From Kribbella caucasensis (GTDB taxonomy: Bacteria > Actinomycetota > Actinomycetes > Propionibacteriales > Kribbellaceae), in NCBI RefSeq assembly GCF_004361855.1, contig NZ_SNWQ01000004.1, positions 227,678 through 291,677 on the forward strand: 64,000 bases of DNA, written 5' to 3'. Positions 9,158-17,594 of the stretch are shown piece by piece. Every line of letters starts with the position of its first letter. Within the stretch, counting starts at the first letter, position 1. The position numbers and the translations under genes were made by a program. The notes under the pieces are model-generated. The model saw only the letters and a list, made by a program, of their open reading frames with translations. It was not told where the DNA came from and ran no database searches.

Positions 9158-9979
9158 ATGGGTACGAGTGCCAGCTACCTGGTCGACGAGCAGCGCGAAT
9201 CCGGTCCGAAACAGCGCCGCGACGACACCACCCGGGAACTTCTCACCCGGCGAGCCGCAAGCAAGGACGACGAACTCCGGCAGCGCCTGCTGGACGAAGC
9301 CGTCGAACTCAACCTGGGTATCGCCCACAGCATCGCGGGCCGGTTCCGCGGCCGCGGAGTCGAGGCCGACGACCTGGACCAGGTCGCCTACCTCGGGCTG
9401 GTCAAGGCCGCCCGCAGCTACCGTCCCGACAGCGGGACACCGTTCCTCGCGTACGCCGTACCGACCATCCGCGGCGAGGTGAAACGGTACTTCCGCGACT
9501 GCTCGTGGACGGTCCGGATCCCACGCAGACTGCAGGAATTGCAAGGTTCCATCGCCTCTGTCCGGCCTGGACTCGTGCAGGATCTGCAACGTGATCCCAC
9601 TACCGCAGAACTGGCCGCCGAGATCGGCTGCGATACCGCCGAGATAGAGGCCGCGATCGCCGCGGACGGCTGCTTCTCCGTGCTGTCGCTGGACCGCCCA
9701 GTCGACGGCGACTCGACCGCGAGCCTGGCCGACACGATCGCGGCCGAGGAGGACACCGCGTTCGAGCAGACCGAGGCGGTCGCCGTCCTCGAACCGGTGC
9801 TGAGCGACCTGGCACCGCGCGAACGCAAGATCCTCGAACTGCGGTTCGTCGAGGGGCAGACGCAGGCCGATATCGGCGCCGAGATCGGGGTCAGCCAGAT
9901 GCAGGTGTCCCGGCTGCTCCGGGCCATCCTCGACCGGCTGCGCGACCGGATCGAACCACCCGCCGCCGCGGCAGCCTGA
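9158..9979 (+). CDS. RNA polymerase sigma factor, SigB/SigF/SigG subfamily
   Basis: A 273-residue sigma-70 family factor. Region 2 includes GRGVEADDLDQVAYLGLVKA, region 3 lies around residues 130-170, and region 4 (about 205-265) carries the HTH QADIGAEIGVSQMQVSRLL. Length and architecture match the general-stress or sporulation-type factors controlled by anti-sigma/STAS partner switching. The STAS/HATPase genes at 21.3-23.5 kb belong to that kind of network but are not adjacent. ATG start with GAGG 11 nt upstream. Confidence 0.93.
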   Translation: MGTSASYLVDEQRESGPKQRRDDTTRELLTRRAASKDDELRQRLLDEAVELNLGIAHSIAGRFRGRGVEADDLDQVAYLGLVKAARSYRPDSGTPFLAYAVPTIRGEVKRYFRDCSWTVRIPRRLQELQGSIASVRPGLVQDLQRDPTTAELAAEIGCDTAEIEAAIAADGCFSVLSLDRPVDGDSTASLADTIAAEEDTAFEQTEAVAVLEPVLSDLAPRERKILELRFVEGQTQADIGAEIGVSQMQVSRLLRAILDRLRDRIEPPAAAAA

Positions 9980-10077
9980 TCCGCTGCCGGCCTGATCCCG
10001 GCTGCGTGTGACCGCTCTGTCCGTGGTCCGCCGTAGACTCGTCTTGCGGCGGACCACGCACGCAGAGGAGGTTTCCG

Positions 10078-10578
10078 TTGCCCGAGGCCCCTTTGTTCGT
10101 CGTCCAGCTGCACGACGCCCGGCGGTTGCACTACGACGTCCGGCTAGAGGTCGACGGCGTGCTCAAGTCCTGGGCGGTCCCCCGCGGCCCGTCTCTCGAT
10201 CCGACCGTCAAACGGCTCGCCGTACCGACGGACGATCACTCGATCGAGTACGCGGAGTACGAGGGGGTGATTGCCGACAGCAAGTACGGCAGCGGCGCGG
10301 TGATCGTGTGGGACGCCGGCGTCTACACCAACCTGACACTGGACAAGCAACGCCGCCGGATCGACCCGGCCGAAGCGATCGACCGCGGCCATCTCAAGGT
10401 CCGGCTCCGCGGCGTCAAGCTGACCGGCGCATGGGCGTTCACCCGGACGGATCAGGACTGGCTACTGGTCAAGGTCCGCGACGACGACGCCGACCCGTCG
10501 CTCGACCTCACCATCACCGAACCGCGTTCGATCCTCAGCGGCCTCACCATCGAGGAGATGGCCGCTACCCGAGCCTGA
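10078..10578 (+). CDS. Stand-alone LigD-type 3'-phosphoesterase (PE) domain protein
   Basis: A 166-residue protein equal to the DNA-end-processing PE domain of the NHEJ ligase LigD. The signature FVVQLHDARRLHYDVRLE provides the metal-binding H12 and H18, with H54 in PTDDHS as the probable third ligand. It is not fused to ligase or polymerase domains, a form found in actinobacteria and archaea. The start is TTG, supported by AGAGGAGG 6 nt upstream. It overlaps azlD by 14 bp tail-to-tail. Predicted to trim 3'-phosphate or ribonucleotide ends. Confidence 0.88.
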   Translation: MPEAPLFVVQLHDARRLHYDVRLEVDGVLKSWAVPRGPSLDPTVKRLAVPTDDHSIEYAEYEGVIADSKYGSGAVIVWDAGVYTNLTLDKQRRRIDPAEAIDRGHLKVRLRGVKLTGAWAFTRTDQDWLLVKVRDDDADPSLDLTITEPRSILSGLTIEEMAATRA

Positions 10579-10858
10579 TCAGCGCTGTCACGACGATCCC
10601 GGCCGCCACCGCCGCCAGCATCGGCACCTTCGCCAGCGCCAGAACACCCGCAGTACCGATGCCGGCCAACTGGGTCCAGTCGATCGCCTTCCCGCCGAGC
10701 TCCGTCACGATCAGGCCCGCGAGCAGGACCGGCGCGGTCAGGGCAGTCACCCGTACGGCGGCCGGCGGCAGCTTGCGTTCGCCGATGATCAACGGCCCAC
10801 TCGCCTTCGTCAGCCAGCTGAGCACCGTCACGGTCAGGGCCGACAACCAAAGCCTCAC
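10565..10858 (-). CDS. azlD: AzlD family branched-chain amino acid exporter subunit
   Basis: A 97-residue membrane protein with about four hydrophobic helices and the AzlD-type ALTVTVLSWLTKASGPL start. It pairs with AzlC upstream: its GTG start overlaps the azlC stop (GTGA), so the genes are translationally coupled. AzlCD exports branched-chain amino acids or analogues; direct evidence here is family resemblance and gene order only. Confidence 0.85.
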   Translation of the reverse strand: MRLWLSALTVTVLSWLTKASGPLIIGERKLPPAAVRVTALTAPVLLAGLIVTELGGKAIDWTQLAGIGTAGVLALAKVPMLAAVAAGIVVTALIRLG

Positions 10859-11526
10859 GCTGATTCCTCCTTCTCCGGCAGTACGCCGATGAGCGCGGCC
10901 ACCGTGGCTCCGAGCAGGGCATAACCAGGCGTGGTCACCAGCAGCAATGCCCCGGCCACGGTGGCGCCGAGCAAGGCCGCGACAAAAGCCCGCGCCGACC
11001 GCCGGACCTCGTCCACCGCGAGGATGAGGAAGAACGCCGGGAACACGACGTCCAGCCCCAGATCGTGCATCAGCGACGGTGACGGAGACGTCAGCGCACC
11101 GACGGCGGTCCCGCTCACCCAGAAGATCCACTGCGGCACACTCGCCCCGATCAGCCGGGCCGCGTCGTACCCGCCATCGTTGCGGTGGGCAACGACGAAG
11201 GACGCGTCGGCCAGCGCCTGCGTTTGCAACGCGCGGGACAACCGGCCGCCCCGCAGGCTGTTGTTCAGCGCCACGCTCATCATCAGGTAGCGGCTGTTGA
11301 TCAGCACCGCCGACGTGATCGCCGCCAGCGCGGATCCGCCGGCCAGGGCCGTCATCAAGGTGAACTGCGCCGATCCCGAGAACGCGAACATCGAGAACAG
11401 CACCGGCAGTGCGACACCCCAGTCGCGCGCTTGCGCCTCCGCCCCGAAACTCAGCGCCAGCACGAACGCCGCACTCCCCGGCCCGATCCCGAGCCGCACC
11501 CCGTCGACGAACGCCTCCCGCCTCAT
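10855..11526 (-). CDS. azlC: AzlC family permease
   Basis: A 223-residue membrane protein of the AzlC family. Hydrophobic helices and conserved motifs include FSMFAFSGSAQFT and LINSRYLMMSVAL. It forms the large subunit of the AzlCD branched-chain amino acid exporter with the coupled azlD gene. ATG start. The nitroreductase gene begins upstream on the same strand, 36 bp away, so the three may form an operon. Confidence 0.92.
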   Translation of the reverse strand: MRREAFVDGVRLGIGPGSAAFVLALSFGAEAQARDWGVALPVLFSMFAFSGSAQFTLMTALAGGSALAAITSAVLINSRYLMMSVALNNSLRGGRLSRALQTQALADASFVVAHRNDGGYDAARLIGASVPQWIFWVSGTAVGALTSPSPSLMHDLGLDVVFPAFFLILAVDEVRRSARAFVAALLGATVAGALLLVTTPGYALLGATVAALIGVLPEKEESA

Positions 11527-11562
11527 CCGGCCTCTCCGACCGGATGAAGGCGCACCTGGCGA

Positions 11563-12207
11563 CTACCAGGCATCGTGGTGCACTACCTCGTCCAGCGGCT
11601 GGCGGGGCGCAGGCTTGAAGTCCGTGCCGATCGTGTACGCCGTGGGGATGAGCACCGACTGCCGGATGTCCGCCGGCAACCCGAGCAGCTCGGCCACCTC
11701 GGTCTCGTAGTTCAGGTGTAGCGTGGTCCACGCCGTACCGAGGCCGCGCGCCCGTGCCGCGAGCATGTAGCTCCACGCCGACGGCAGGATCGAACCCCAC
11801 AGTCCCGCCTGGTTCCCGGCCGGCAACGTCTTCGCTTGCAGACAAGGGATCACCAGCACCGGCACCTGCCCCATCCGCTCGCCGAGATAGGCGACGCTGT
11901 TCCCGATCCGCCGCTGGATCGGGCCGCGCTCCGGGTCGTCGGCGTACAGCTTCCCGGCCGCGCCCGAGGATTCGAGGTACCGCGCGACGGCGCGCCGGTA
12001 GTACTCGCCGATCTGGGCCCGCAACTCCCGGTCGGTGATGACCAGCCAGTGCCACGTCTGCCGATTGCTGCCGGACGGACCTTGGAGCGCGATCTCGATG
12101 CACTCGCGGATCAGCTCCAGCGGTACCGGCTTCTCGAGGTCCAGCTGCTTGCGGACCGTCCGGGTGGTGGTGAGCAGTTCGTCGGGCGTCAGGTCGAGAG
12201 TCGTCAC
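11563..12207 (-). CDS. Nitroreductase family FMN-dependent oxidoreductase
   Basis: A 214-residue nitroreductase-fold protein. The N-terminal TTTRTVRKQLDLEKPV motif and GPSGSNRQTWHW match the FMN-phosphate binding segment; the later RGLGTAWTTLHL is also typical. It likely acts as a homodimeric flavoprotein reducing nitro compounds or quinones; the substrate is unknown. It is followed 36 bp later by azlC on the same strand. ATG start at 12207. Confidence 0.92.
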   Translation of the reverse strand: MTTLDLTPDELLTTTRTVRKQLDLEKPVPLELIRECIEIALQGPSGSNRQTWHWLVITDRELRAQIGEYYRRAVARYLESSGAAGKLYADDPERGPIQRRIGNSVAYLGERMGQVPVLVIPCLQAKTLPAGNQAGLWGSILPSAWSYMLAARARGLGTAWTTLHLNYETEVAELLGLPADIRQSVLIPTAYTIGTDFKPAPRQPLDEVVHHDAW

Positions 12208-12747
12208 GCTCTCACTATGTCAGCAGGTGTAGAGCGAGTTCGGGTGCACCTTCTCGCAGTACCGGACGTGCAGGTGGTTGTCATGCGCCGCCCACGCGGC
12301 CACCTGTCACCGCCACCCGCACCCCGCCGCCCTGCTGGAAATCTGGGGGTTGACGTCTCTGATTAATGAGGTCTTCTCACCGGATGGTCGTCGATCTGGG
12401 CGGTGTTGTCGGAATCCGCGACTCGACGAACCCGGGACCCCGCTACCGGCCGGCGCGACCGACCTTGTGCACCCGCCGGGCGTATTCCGCCGTCAGAAAT
12501 GGCCGACCCGTGCACAAGGTCGCCGCCGAACCCGCCGGCCAGACCACCAGGCGGACTGGGGAGGGTTTTGCGCCGCAGCGCGACAAAACCCTCCCCGAAC
12601 CGCTGAGTCGCGGCGTCGAGGCCGTGCCGGGGAGCGCGGTGGGAAGGCCGGGGGCGGGGTTGGAAGCGAGCGGGGTTGGGAGCGGGGGTGCGGATGGGGG
12701 TGGGATCGGGACGGGCGTCGATGGATGAGGTGAGGTGGCTTGAGTGG
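12208..12747. other. 540-bp non-coding stretch with two inverted repeats
   Basis: No open frame here has credible codon use. Two structures stand out: a 13-bp inverted repeat (12460-12472 and 12510-12522, arms CGACCTTGTGCAC) and a strong hairpin at 12558-12596. The region lies downstream of the YciO gene and upstream of the nitroreductase, both on the minus strand, so it must hold the terminator of one and the promoter of the other. The part from 12600 to 12740 is very G-rich. Confidence 0.7.
12558..12596. terminator. Strong hairpin, likely terminator or dispersed palindrome
   Basis: A perfect 13-bp inverted repeat (arms GGGGAGGGTTTTG and its complement) flanks a 13-nt loop that can pair further. 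It lies 152 bp downstream of the YciO stop codon on the minus strand. On the minus strand it is not followed by a T-run, so it may be a palindromic repeat element. Confidence 0.55.
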
Positions 12748-13368
12748 TTACTCGAAGGGGGTGGGGTCGCCGGCGCCTCGGCGGACTACTTCAGGGAAGT
12801 CTTCGGAGAAGTCGATGACGGTGGTGGGTTCGGTGCCGGCCTCGCCGGAGTCGATGACGGCGTCCAACTGGTTGTCGAGTTCTTCCTTGATCTCCCAGCC
12901 CTGCGTCATCGGCTCGTCGTGGTCCGGCAGCAGGAGCGTGCTCGACAGCATCGGTTCACCGAGCTCGGCGACCAGGGCCTGGGCGACGACGTGGTCGGGG
13001 ATGCGCACACCGACCGTTTTCTTCTTCGGGTGCAGCAGTCGCCGTGGAACTTCTTTTGTGGCCGGGAGGATGAACGTGTAGCTGCCGGGCGTCGCCGCCT
13101 TGATCGACCGGAACACCGCGTTGCTGATGTGCACGAACTGGCCGAGCTGGGCGAAGTCCTGGCACACCAGGGTGAAGTGGTGCCGGTCGTCGAGCTGCCG
13201 GATGGTGCGGATCCGCTCGATCCCGTCCCGGTTGCCGAGCTGGCAGCCGAGCGCGAAACACGAGTCGGTCGGGTACGCGATCAACCCGCCCTCGCGAACC
13301 AGGTCCACCACCTGCCCGATCGCGCGCTTCTGCGGATTCTCCGGGTGCACGTCGAAATACCTCGCCAT
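12748..13368 (-). CDS. YciO/YrdC/Sua5 family protein (threonylcarbamoyl-AMP synthase-like)
   Basis: A 206-residue YrdC-fold protein. The core motif GGLIAYPTDSCFALGC (residues about 27-42), the KKTVGVRIPDH segment and the ELGEPMLSSTLLL stretch match the YciO branch. True TsaC/Sua5 enzymes make threonylcarbamoyl-adenylate for tRNA t6A. YciO homologues share the fold, but their role is less certain, so the exact activity is left open. ATG start at 13368. Confidence 0.88.
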   Translation of the reverse strand: MARYFDVHPENPQKRAIGQVVDLVREGGLIAYPTDSCFALGCQLGNRDGIERIRTIRQLDDRHHFTLVCQDFAQLGQFVHISNAVFRSIKAATPGSYTFILPATKEVPRRLLHPKKKTVGVRIPDHVVAQALVAELGEPMLSSTLLLPDHDEPMTQGWEIKEELDNQLDAVIDSGEAGTEPTTVIDFSEDFPEVVRRGAGDPTPFE

Positions 13369-13431
13369 ACCCCCGAACCTTAGTGGCCGCCTGCACCTCG
13401 CCGACTACTGGTTCGGCGGGTGCAGAGTGGC

Positions 13432-13557
13432 TCAGGCTGTGGAGGTCAGGACGGCGCTCAGCAGGGCGATGGCGGCGAGGATGGCGATCAGGGTCCAGCG
13501 CGCCCGGCGAGCGGCTTGCTCGCTGTCGGTGGTCGGGGGCGCCGGCGGAAGGTTCAC
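13432..13557 (-). CDS. Small single-pass membrane protein (41 aa)
   Basis: A 41-residue protein with a short Pro/Thr-rich N-terminus and one C-terminal transmembrane helix (WTLIAILAAIALLSAVL). GTG start with AAGGA 3 nt upstream. Not a known family. It lies between the YciO gene and the sortase, which transcribes in the same direction. Confidence 0.5.
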   Translation of the reverse strand: MNLPPAPPTTDSEQAARRARWTLIAILAAIALLSAVLTSTA

Positions 13558-13657
13558 AATCCTTATGGTCCGGCCTGCCGCCGACAGAAGGAATGGGTTC
13601 AAGCGAGGTTCAGGGTTGGGCCCGGGGTGAGCTGGGTGGAGCACCTGAGGGACGCGG

Positions 13658-14293
13658 TCAGCGAGCCAGTCCCACCGGAGTCGCCGTCACCACCAGGTTC
13701 TTCTCGTATCCACCCCGCGCGGCGTTGTAAGCCCCGGTGCACGTGATCAGCACCAACCGGTGCGCGGTCGTCTGATCGAACGCCCCGCTCTCCGTCGCCA
13801 ACGCATCCTGAGGCACCGACACCACCGAACTCACCTTGTACGTCGCACTGTGGCCGCCTCCGCGCAAGACGACGGTGTCACCCGGCCCGATCCGCAACAG
13901 GCGAACGAAGAACCCGATCCCACCATCCGCCGAGTCCACATGACCCGCGAGCACAACCGAGCCGAACGGATCCCCCGCCTGCGCACCACCGTCCCACCAC
14001 CCGACCCGCTGGACACGTTCGGGGACGACAAGCTGATCGTTCACGGTGCTGGCCGGCAACACCGGCGCGCGTGCTCCGCCAGGAAGAACCACTTCTGCCG
14101 GTACGAACCGAATCCGTTGACTCGCGGCCGGCGTACCGACTCGCGCCGGCGGCACAGGCGTAGTACCAGAGGACTCAGGAGCCCCGGACGGCGACACTGT
14201 CGCAGCGTCGCCGTCCCCACCGGAGCTCGGGGCTGCCCTGTCCTGCGCGGCGCACCCCTCCAGGCCCACGCACAGCAGGAACAGCCCGAGCAA
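13658..14293 (-). CDS. Class F sortase
   Basis: A 211-residue membrane-anchored transpeptidase. After an N-terminal hydrophobic segment with a possible lipobox (GLEGC, C14) and a Pro/Ser-rich linker comes the sortase barrel, with catalytic H118 (AGHVDS), C185 (LITCTG) and R193. The short length and context match class F sortases common in actinobacteria. It probably attaches a surface protein to peptidoglycan. The protein encoded just upstream (14302-15219) has a C-terminal hydrophobic-basic tail and is the obvious partner; the gap is 8 bp. Confidence 0.92.
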   Translation of the reverse strand: MLGLFLLCVGLEGCAAQDRAAPSSGGDGDAATVSPSGAPESSGTTPVPPARVGTPAASQRIRFVPAEVVLPGGARAPVLPASTVNDQLVVPERVQRVGWWDGGAQAGDPFGSVVLAGHVDSADGGIGFFVRLLRIGPGDTVVLRGGGHSATYKVSSVVSVPQDALATESGAFDQTTAHRLVLITCTGAYNAARGGYEKNLVVTATPVGLAR

Positions 14294-14301
14294 GATCTTT
14301 C

Positions 14302-15219
14302 TCAGCGACGGACCACCCTTCGCACCGTCGCCAACTTCCGAACAGTCAGCAACAAAGCACAGCCGAGCAGCAGTCCCAGCGGCACCAGCGACGGCCGATC
14401 CTCACTCAGGCCAGCCGCCTGCCCGCCAGTACCGGTGTCCACCTTGCCCGGCTTCCCCGTCCCGGTCGCCGCCAACTTGATCGTCCCGACCGCGACATTC
14501 ATCGTCTTCGAATTCGGTTCCCCGACCGCGAACACCCGAGTCAGGTAACCGGCCCGTGCCGTTAAAGCCACCGGTCCGAGAACAACCGGTGAGGTGGCCC
14601 CGGTCGGCACGATGTCCACCGAGTACGTCCCGGCCGGAACGACGACATCCAGTGATTCACCGTTCGCCACGTTCTGGAACACCACCTGACCATTCACCCG
14701 GATATCGGCCGGCCCGACCGCGGCGGTGTGCGCGACGCGGAGGGCGGCCTTGTCCTTCGGTATCGGGGTCAGCTTGTTCGCGTAGCTGGTGATCACCGGC
14801 GCCGCCGTCGGCGCGGCCGGCCGATGGATCACCACGTCCAGGTTGCCTCCGGCCCCGACCGTCACCTGGCGCTCGATCACCACCCGGCCGCCTTCGCGCG
14901 CGGTGATCCGGCGCTGGCCGGATGCCACAGTTAGCGGCCCGACCACACCGGTTGCCTTCACCCCACTGGCGACGGCGCGGCCGTCGACCTGGATGTCGAG
15001 GGTCCGGCCGGGCAGGCCCTGGACCATGTAGATGACCCCGTTGGTCGCCCCCTGGGCTGGTACGGCTAGCAGGCCGCCGCCGAGTCCGGCCGTCACCGCG
15101 AGCACCAGGAAAATCACCCTGAGATAATGCGGACCTGACATTCTCGAAATCCGTGCATCACCATTCGAGCGCGCTGTGGCAACTGTTCGAAATTGCCCGA
15201 ATACGCTGCGTTCCTGCAT
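14302..15219 (-). CDS. DUF4397 domain secreted surface protein
   Basis: A 305-residue exported protein. After a signal sequence (about residues 27-60) come two DUF4397-like beta modules, one starting VIYMVQGLPGRTLDIQVDG, another at LRVAHTAAVGPADIRVNG. It ends in a transmembrane helix and Arg-rich tail (LLLGCALLLTV then RKLATVRRVVRR), like a cell-wall sorting signal, but no LPxTG pentapeptide is seen. The ATG at 15219 has GAGGGGG at good distance; an ATG at 15141 is an alternative. It is transcribed with the downstream sortase gene. Confidence 0.85.
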   Translation of the reverse strand: MQERSVFGQFRTVATARSNGDARISRMSGPHYLRVIFLVLAVTAGLGGGLLAVPAQGATNGVIYMVQGLPGRTLDIQVDGRAVASGVKATGVVGPLTVASGQRRITAREGGRVVIERQVTVGAGGNLDVVIHRPAAPTAAPVITSYANKLTPIPKDKAALRVAHTAAVGPADIRVNGQVVFQNVANGESLDVVVPAGTYSVDIVPTGATSPVVLGPVALTARAGYLTRVFAVGEPNSKTMNVAVGTIKLAATGTGKPGKVDTGTGGQAAGLSEDRPSLVPLGLLLGCALLLTVRKLATVRRVVRR

Positions 15220-15342
15220 TCTCCACCCCCTCAGAAATGCAAATCCGGAATTGTCTCGCCCCACCAATTTCGGCGTATCGTATGCGGAAGTCGATCCGGC
15301 CACCAGAGGAAGTGGCCGGGTTCCTCTGGGGGGCGATGAATC

Positions 15343-16065
15343 GTGTCCGGCCGCTTGTCGTATGCCCGGGTGCTGGCGGCGGTCGCGCTGACACTGGGGC
15401 TCGGCGCGGCCGCCTCCTGTACATCCGATGCCGGCGGGCCGACCGCACCGAGTCCGGGGCGGCTGACGAGCGGCGAAGGCTCCGGGCCGGCCGAGGCATC
15501 ACCGACGCCCGAGGGGCCGGGACTGAGCGCGCCCGGGATCCGGCTGACCGCCGTACCGCGAGGCGACGGCAGCTTCGACATCACCGAGGAAGTGGTGCTG
15601 CGGGTGGCGACCGTCGTCATCCAGCTGGAGCCGCCGCCGTCCGGTGAACGCCTCCAGGGGATGATGGTCGCGACCTTGCCGCAGGCGACCAACCTCAAGG
15701 TGTTCGCGGACGACAATCAACTGCCCCTCGCCAAGACCGAGCTGGACCACGGCGAGGACTTGTCCCTGGACAACGCCGTCACCAAGCTGAAGCTGACCTA
15801 CCGCCTGAAAGGTTCGTCCGCCCGGAGCCTGCCATCCAGGGTCGGACGCGCCCTGGCCGCGATCAGTCCGTTGACAGCTCGGACAGACGGTTCGCTGCCC
15901 ACGAACATGACGGTGTCCGGTGGCAGCCTGTTGAACGTCGTCTGCCCACTGCTGCAGGAGACTCGCTGCGCTGTCGGCGAACCCCCGGGACTCGGGATCC
16001 AGCAGGGCATCCCGGCCGAGCAGGCGCTCGCAGTACTCCAGCTGGATCTGCCGATGCAGCCCTGA
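15343..16065 (+). CDS. Predicted lipoprotein, unknown function
   Basis: A 240-residue exported protein with a signal peptide ending in a lipobox-like AAASC at about residue 26, then a Ser/Pro/Gly-rich linker and a soluble domain rich in beta strands. GTG start with a GGGGGG stretch upstream. Divergent from the DUF4397/sortase pair with a 123-bp shared promoter region, suggesting a common envelope role. No named domain recognised. Confidence 0.82.
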   Translation: MSGRLSYARVLAAVALTLGLGAAASCTSDAGGPTAPSPGRLTSGEGSGPAEASPTPEGPGLSAPGIRLTAVPRGDGSFDITEEVVLRVATVVIQLEPPPSGERLQGMMVATLPQATNLKVFADDNQLPLAKTELDHGEDLSLDNAVTKLKLTYRLKGSSARSLPSRVGRALAAISPLTARTDGSLPTNMTVSGGSLLNVVCPLLQETRCAVGEPPGLGIQQGIPAEQALAVLQLDLPMQP

Positions 16066-16094
16066 GCTCAGTCCCAGGACATACGCTGACCTGC

Positions 16095-17588
16095 ATGGTC
16101 GACGGACAGCCTGAGGATCGGATCAGTTTCGGTACGGCGCGGGCGCGGTGGGTGCTCGCCGCGACAGCCCTCGGCTCCGGGATGGCGTTCCTGGACGGCA
16201 CTGTGGTCAACGTCGCGCTGCCGGCCATGGGTGAGGATCTCGACGCCGACATGGCCGGCCTGCAGTGGATCGTCAACGGCTACATGCTGATGCTGGCCGC
16301 CCTGATCCTGCTCAGTGGTTCGCTCGGCGACCGGCTCGGCCGGCGGCGTACCTTCGTCGCGGGCGTGATCTGGTTCGCGCTCGCGTCGCTGGTCTGTGCG
16401 GTCGCGCCCAACCTCGAGGTGATGGTGGCGGGCCGCATCCTGCAAGGGATCGGCGGCGCGCTGCTCACCCCGGGCAGCCTGGCGATCCTGCAGACGACGT
16501 TCGCGCACTCCGACCGGAGCAAGGCGGTCGGCGCGTGGTCCGGGCTGACGTCGGTCGCCGCCGCGGTCGGTCCGTTCGTCGGTGGTTCACTGGTCGACAG
16601 CGGCTCGTGGCGGTGGATCTTCCTGCTCAACCTCCCAATCGCGCTGGTCACGGTCCTGATCACCCTGCGGCACGTCCCCGAGACGCGCGACGAGACCGCG
16701 GCCGGCAAGCTCGACCTCACCGGCGCACTCCTCGCGACCCTCGGCCTGGCCGGCCTCACGTACGGCCTGATCAGCGCCGGCGAACGCGGTTTCGGCGACC
16801 CCGTCGTGATGACCACCCTCGTCGCCGGTGTCTTCGCGCTGGCCGTGTTCGTCGAGGTCGAGCGACGCAGTTCGCATCCCATGCTGCCGCCCGGGATCTT
16901 CAAGAACCTCCGCTTCACCGGAGCGAACCTCGTCACGGTCGTCGTGTACGGCGCACTCGGGACCGCCACGTTCCTGGTCGTCGTCTACCTCCAGACCGCA
17001 CTCGGGTACGACGCGCTGACGGCGGGCGCCTCCCTGTTGCCGTTGACGTTGCTGATGCTGACCTTGTCGGGATACGCGGGCGAGTTGTCGGAGCGGATTG
17101 GCGCGCGGATCCCGATGACGGCCGGCCCCTTGCTGATGGCCGGTGGATTCCTGCTGATGCTGCGGATCGAGCCAGATTCGGGGTACATCAGCGACGTACT
17201 GCCTGGTGTCTTCATCCTCGGTCTCGGACTGGTCGCCACGGTCGCACCGCTGACCGCTACCGTGTTGTCCTCGGTCGAGGATCACCATGCGGGGATCGCG
17301 TCCGGGGTCAACAACGCGATCGCCCGGTCCGCCCAGCTGATGGCGGTCGCCGCGATCCCGATGGCCGCCGGGATCACCGGTGAGGTCTATCGCGATCCTG
17401 TTGCCTTCAGCAATAGTTTCGGCACGGTGCTGTGGATCTCCGCTGTCCTCGCCGTCGCCGGTGGGGTGATCGCGTGGATCACCTTGGGCACGCGCCGCCC
17501 CGTCGCACCGTCGCCGGTCGTGCACCATCGGCACTGCGCACTGGAAGCGCCGCCGCTGTCCAGCACAAGGGCTACCGCAAGGAGCTAG
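16095..17588 (+). CDS. MFS drug:H+ antiporter, DHA2 (14-TM) family
   Basis: A 497-residue transporter with about 14 hydrophobic helices. Helix 1 carries the DHA2 signature LDGTVVNVALPAMGEDL; motif A appears as GSLGDRLGRRRTF and motif C as LTPGSLAILQTTF nearby. It likely exports drugs or secondary metabolites. ATG start 29 bp after the lipoprotein stop, so possibly co-transcribed. Ends 6 bp before the convergent DNA-repair gene. Confidence 0.93.
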   Translation: MVDGQPEDRISFGTARARWVLAATALGSGMAFLDGTVVNVALPAMGEDLDADMAGLQWIVNGYMLMLAALILLSGSLGDRLGRRRTFVAGVIWFALASLVCAVAPNLEVMVAGRILQGIGGALLTPGSLAILQTTFAHSDRSKAVGAWSGLTSVAAAVGPFVGGSLVDSGSWRWIFLLNLPIALVTVLITLRHVPETRDETAAGKLDLTGALLATLGLAGLTYGLISAGERGFGDPVVMTTLVAGVFALAVFVEVERRSSHPMLPPGIFKNLRFTGANLVTVVVYGALGTATFLVVVYLQTALGYDALTAGASLLPLTLLMLTLSGYAGELSERIGARIPMTAGPLLMAGGFLLMLRIEPDSGYISDVLPGVFILGLGLVATVAPLTATVLSSVEDHHAGIASGVNNAIARSAQLMAVAAIPMAAGITGEVYRDPVAFSNSFGTVLWISAVLAVAGGVIAWITLGTRRPVAPSPVVHHRHCALEAPPLSSTRATARS

Positions 17589-17594
17589 CAGCAA

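Noticed and set aside
9149..10057. 302-codon minus-strand frame opposite the sigma factor
   Set aside because: The plus strand encodes a complete sigma factor with all motifs; the opposite frame shows no family.
12366..12728. Possible 120-codon gene in the 540-bp gap
   Set aside because: Low-complexity Gly/Arg/Pro sequence spanning two inverted repeats; no ribosome site.
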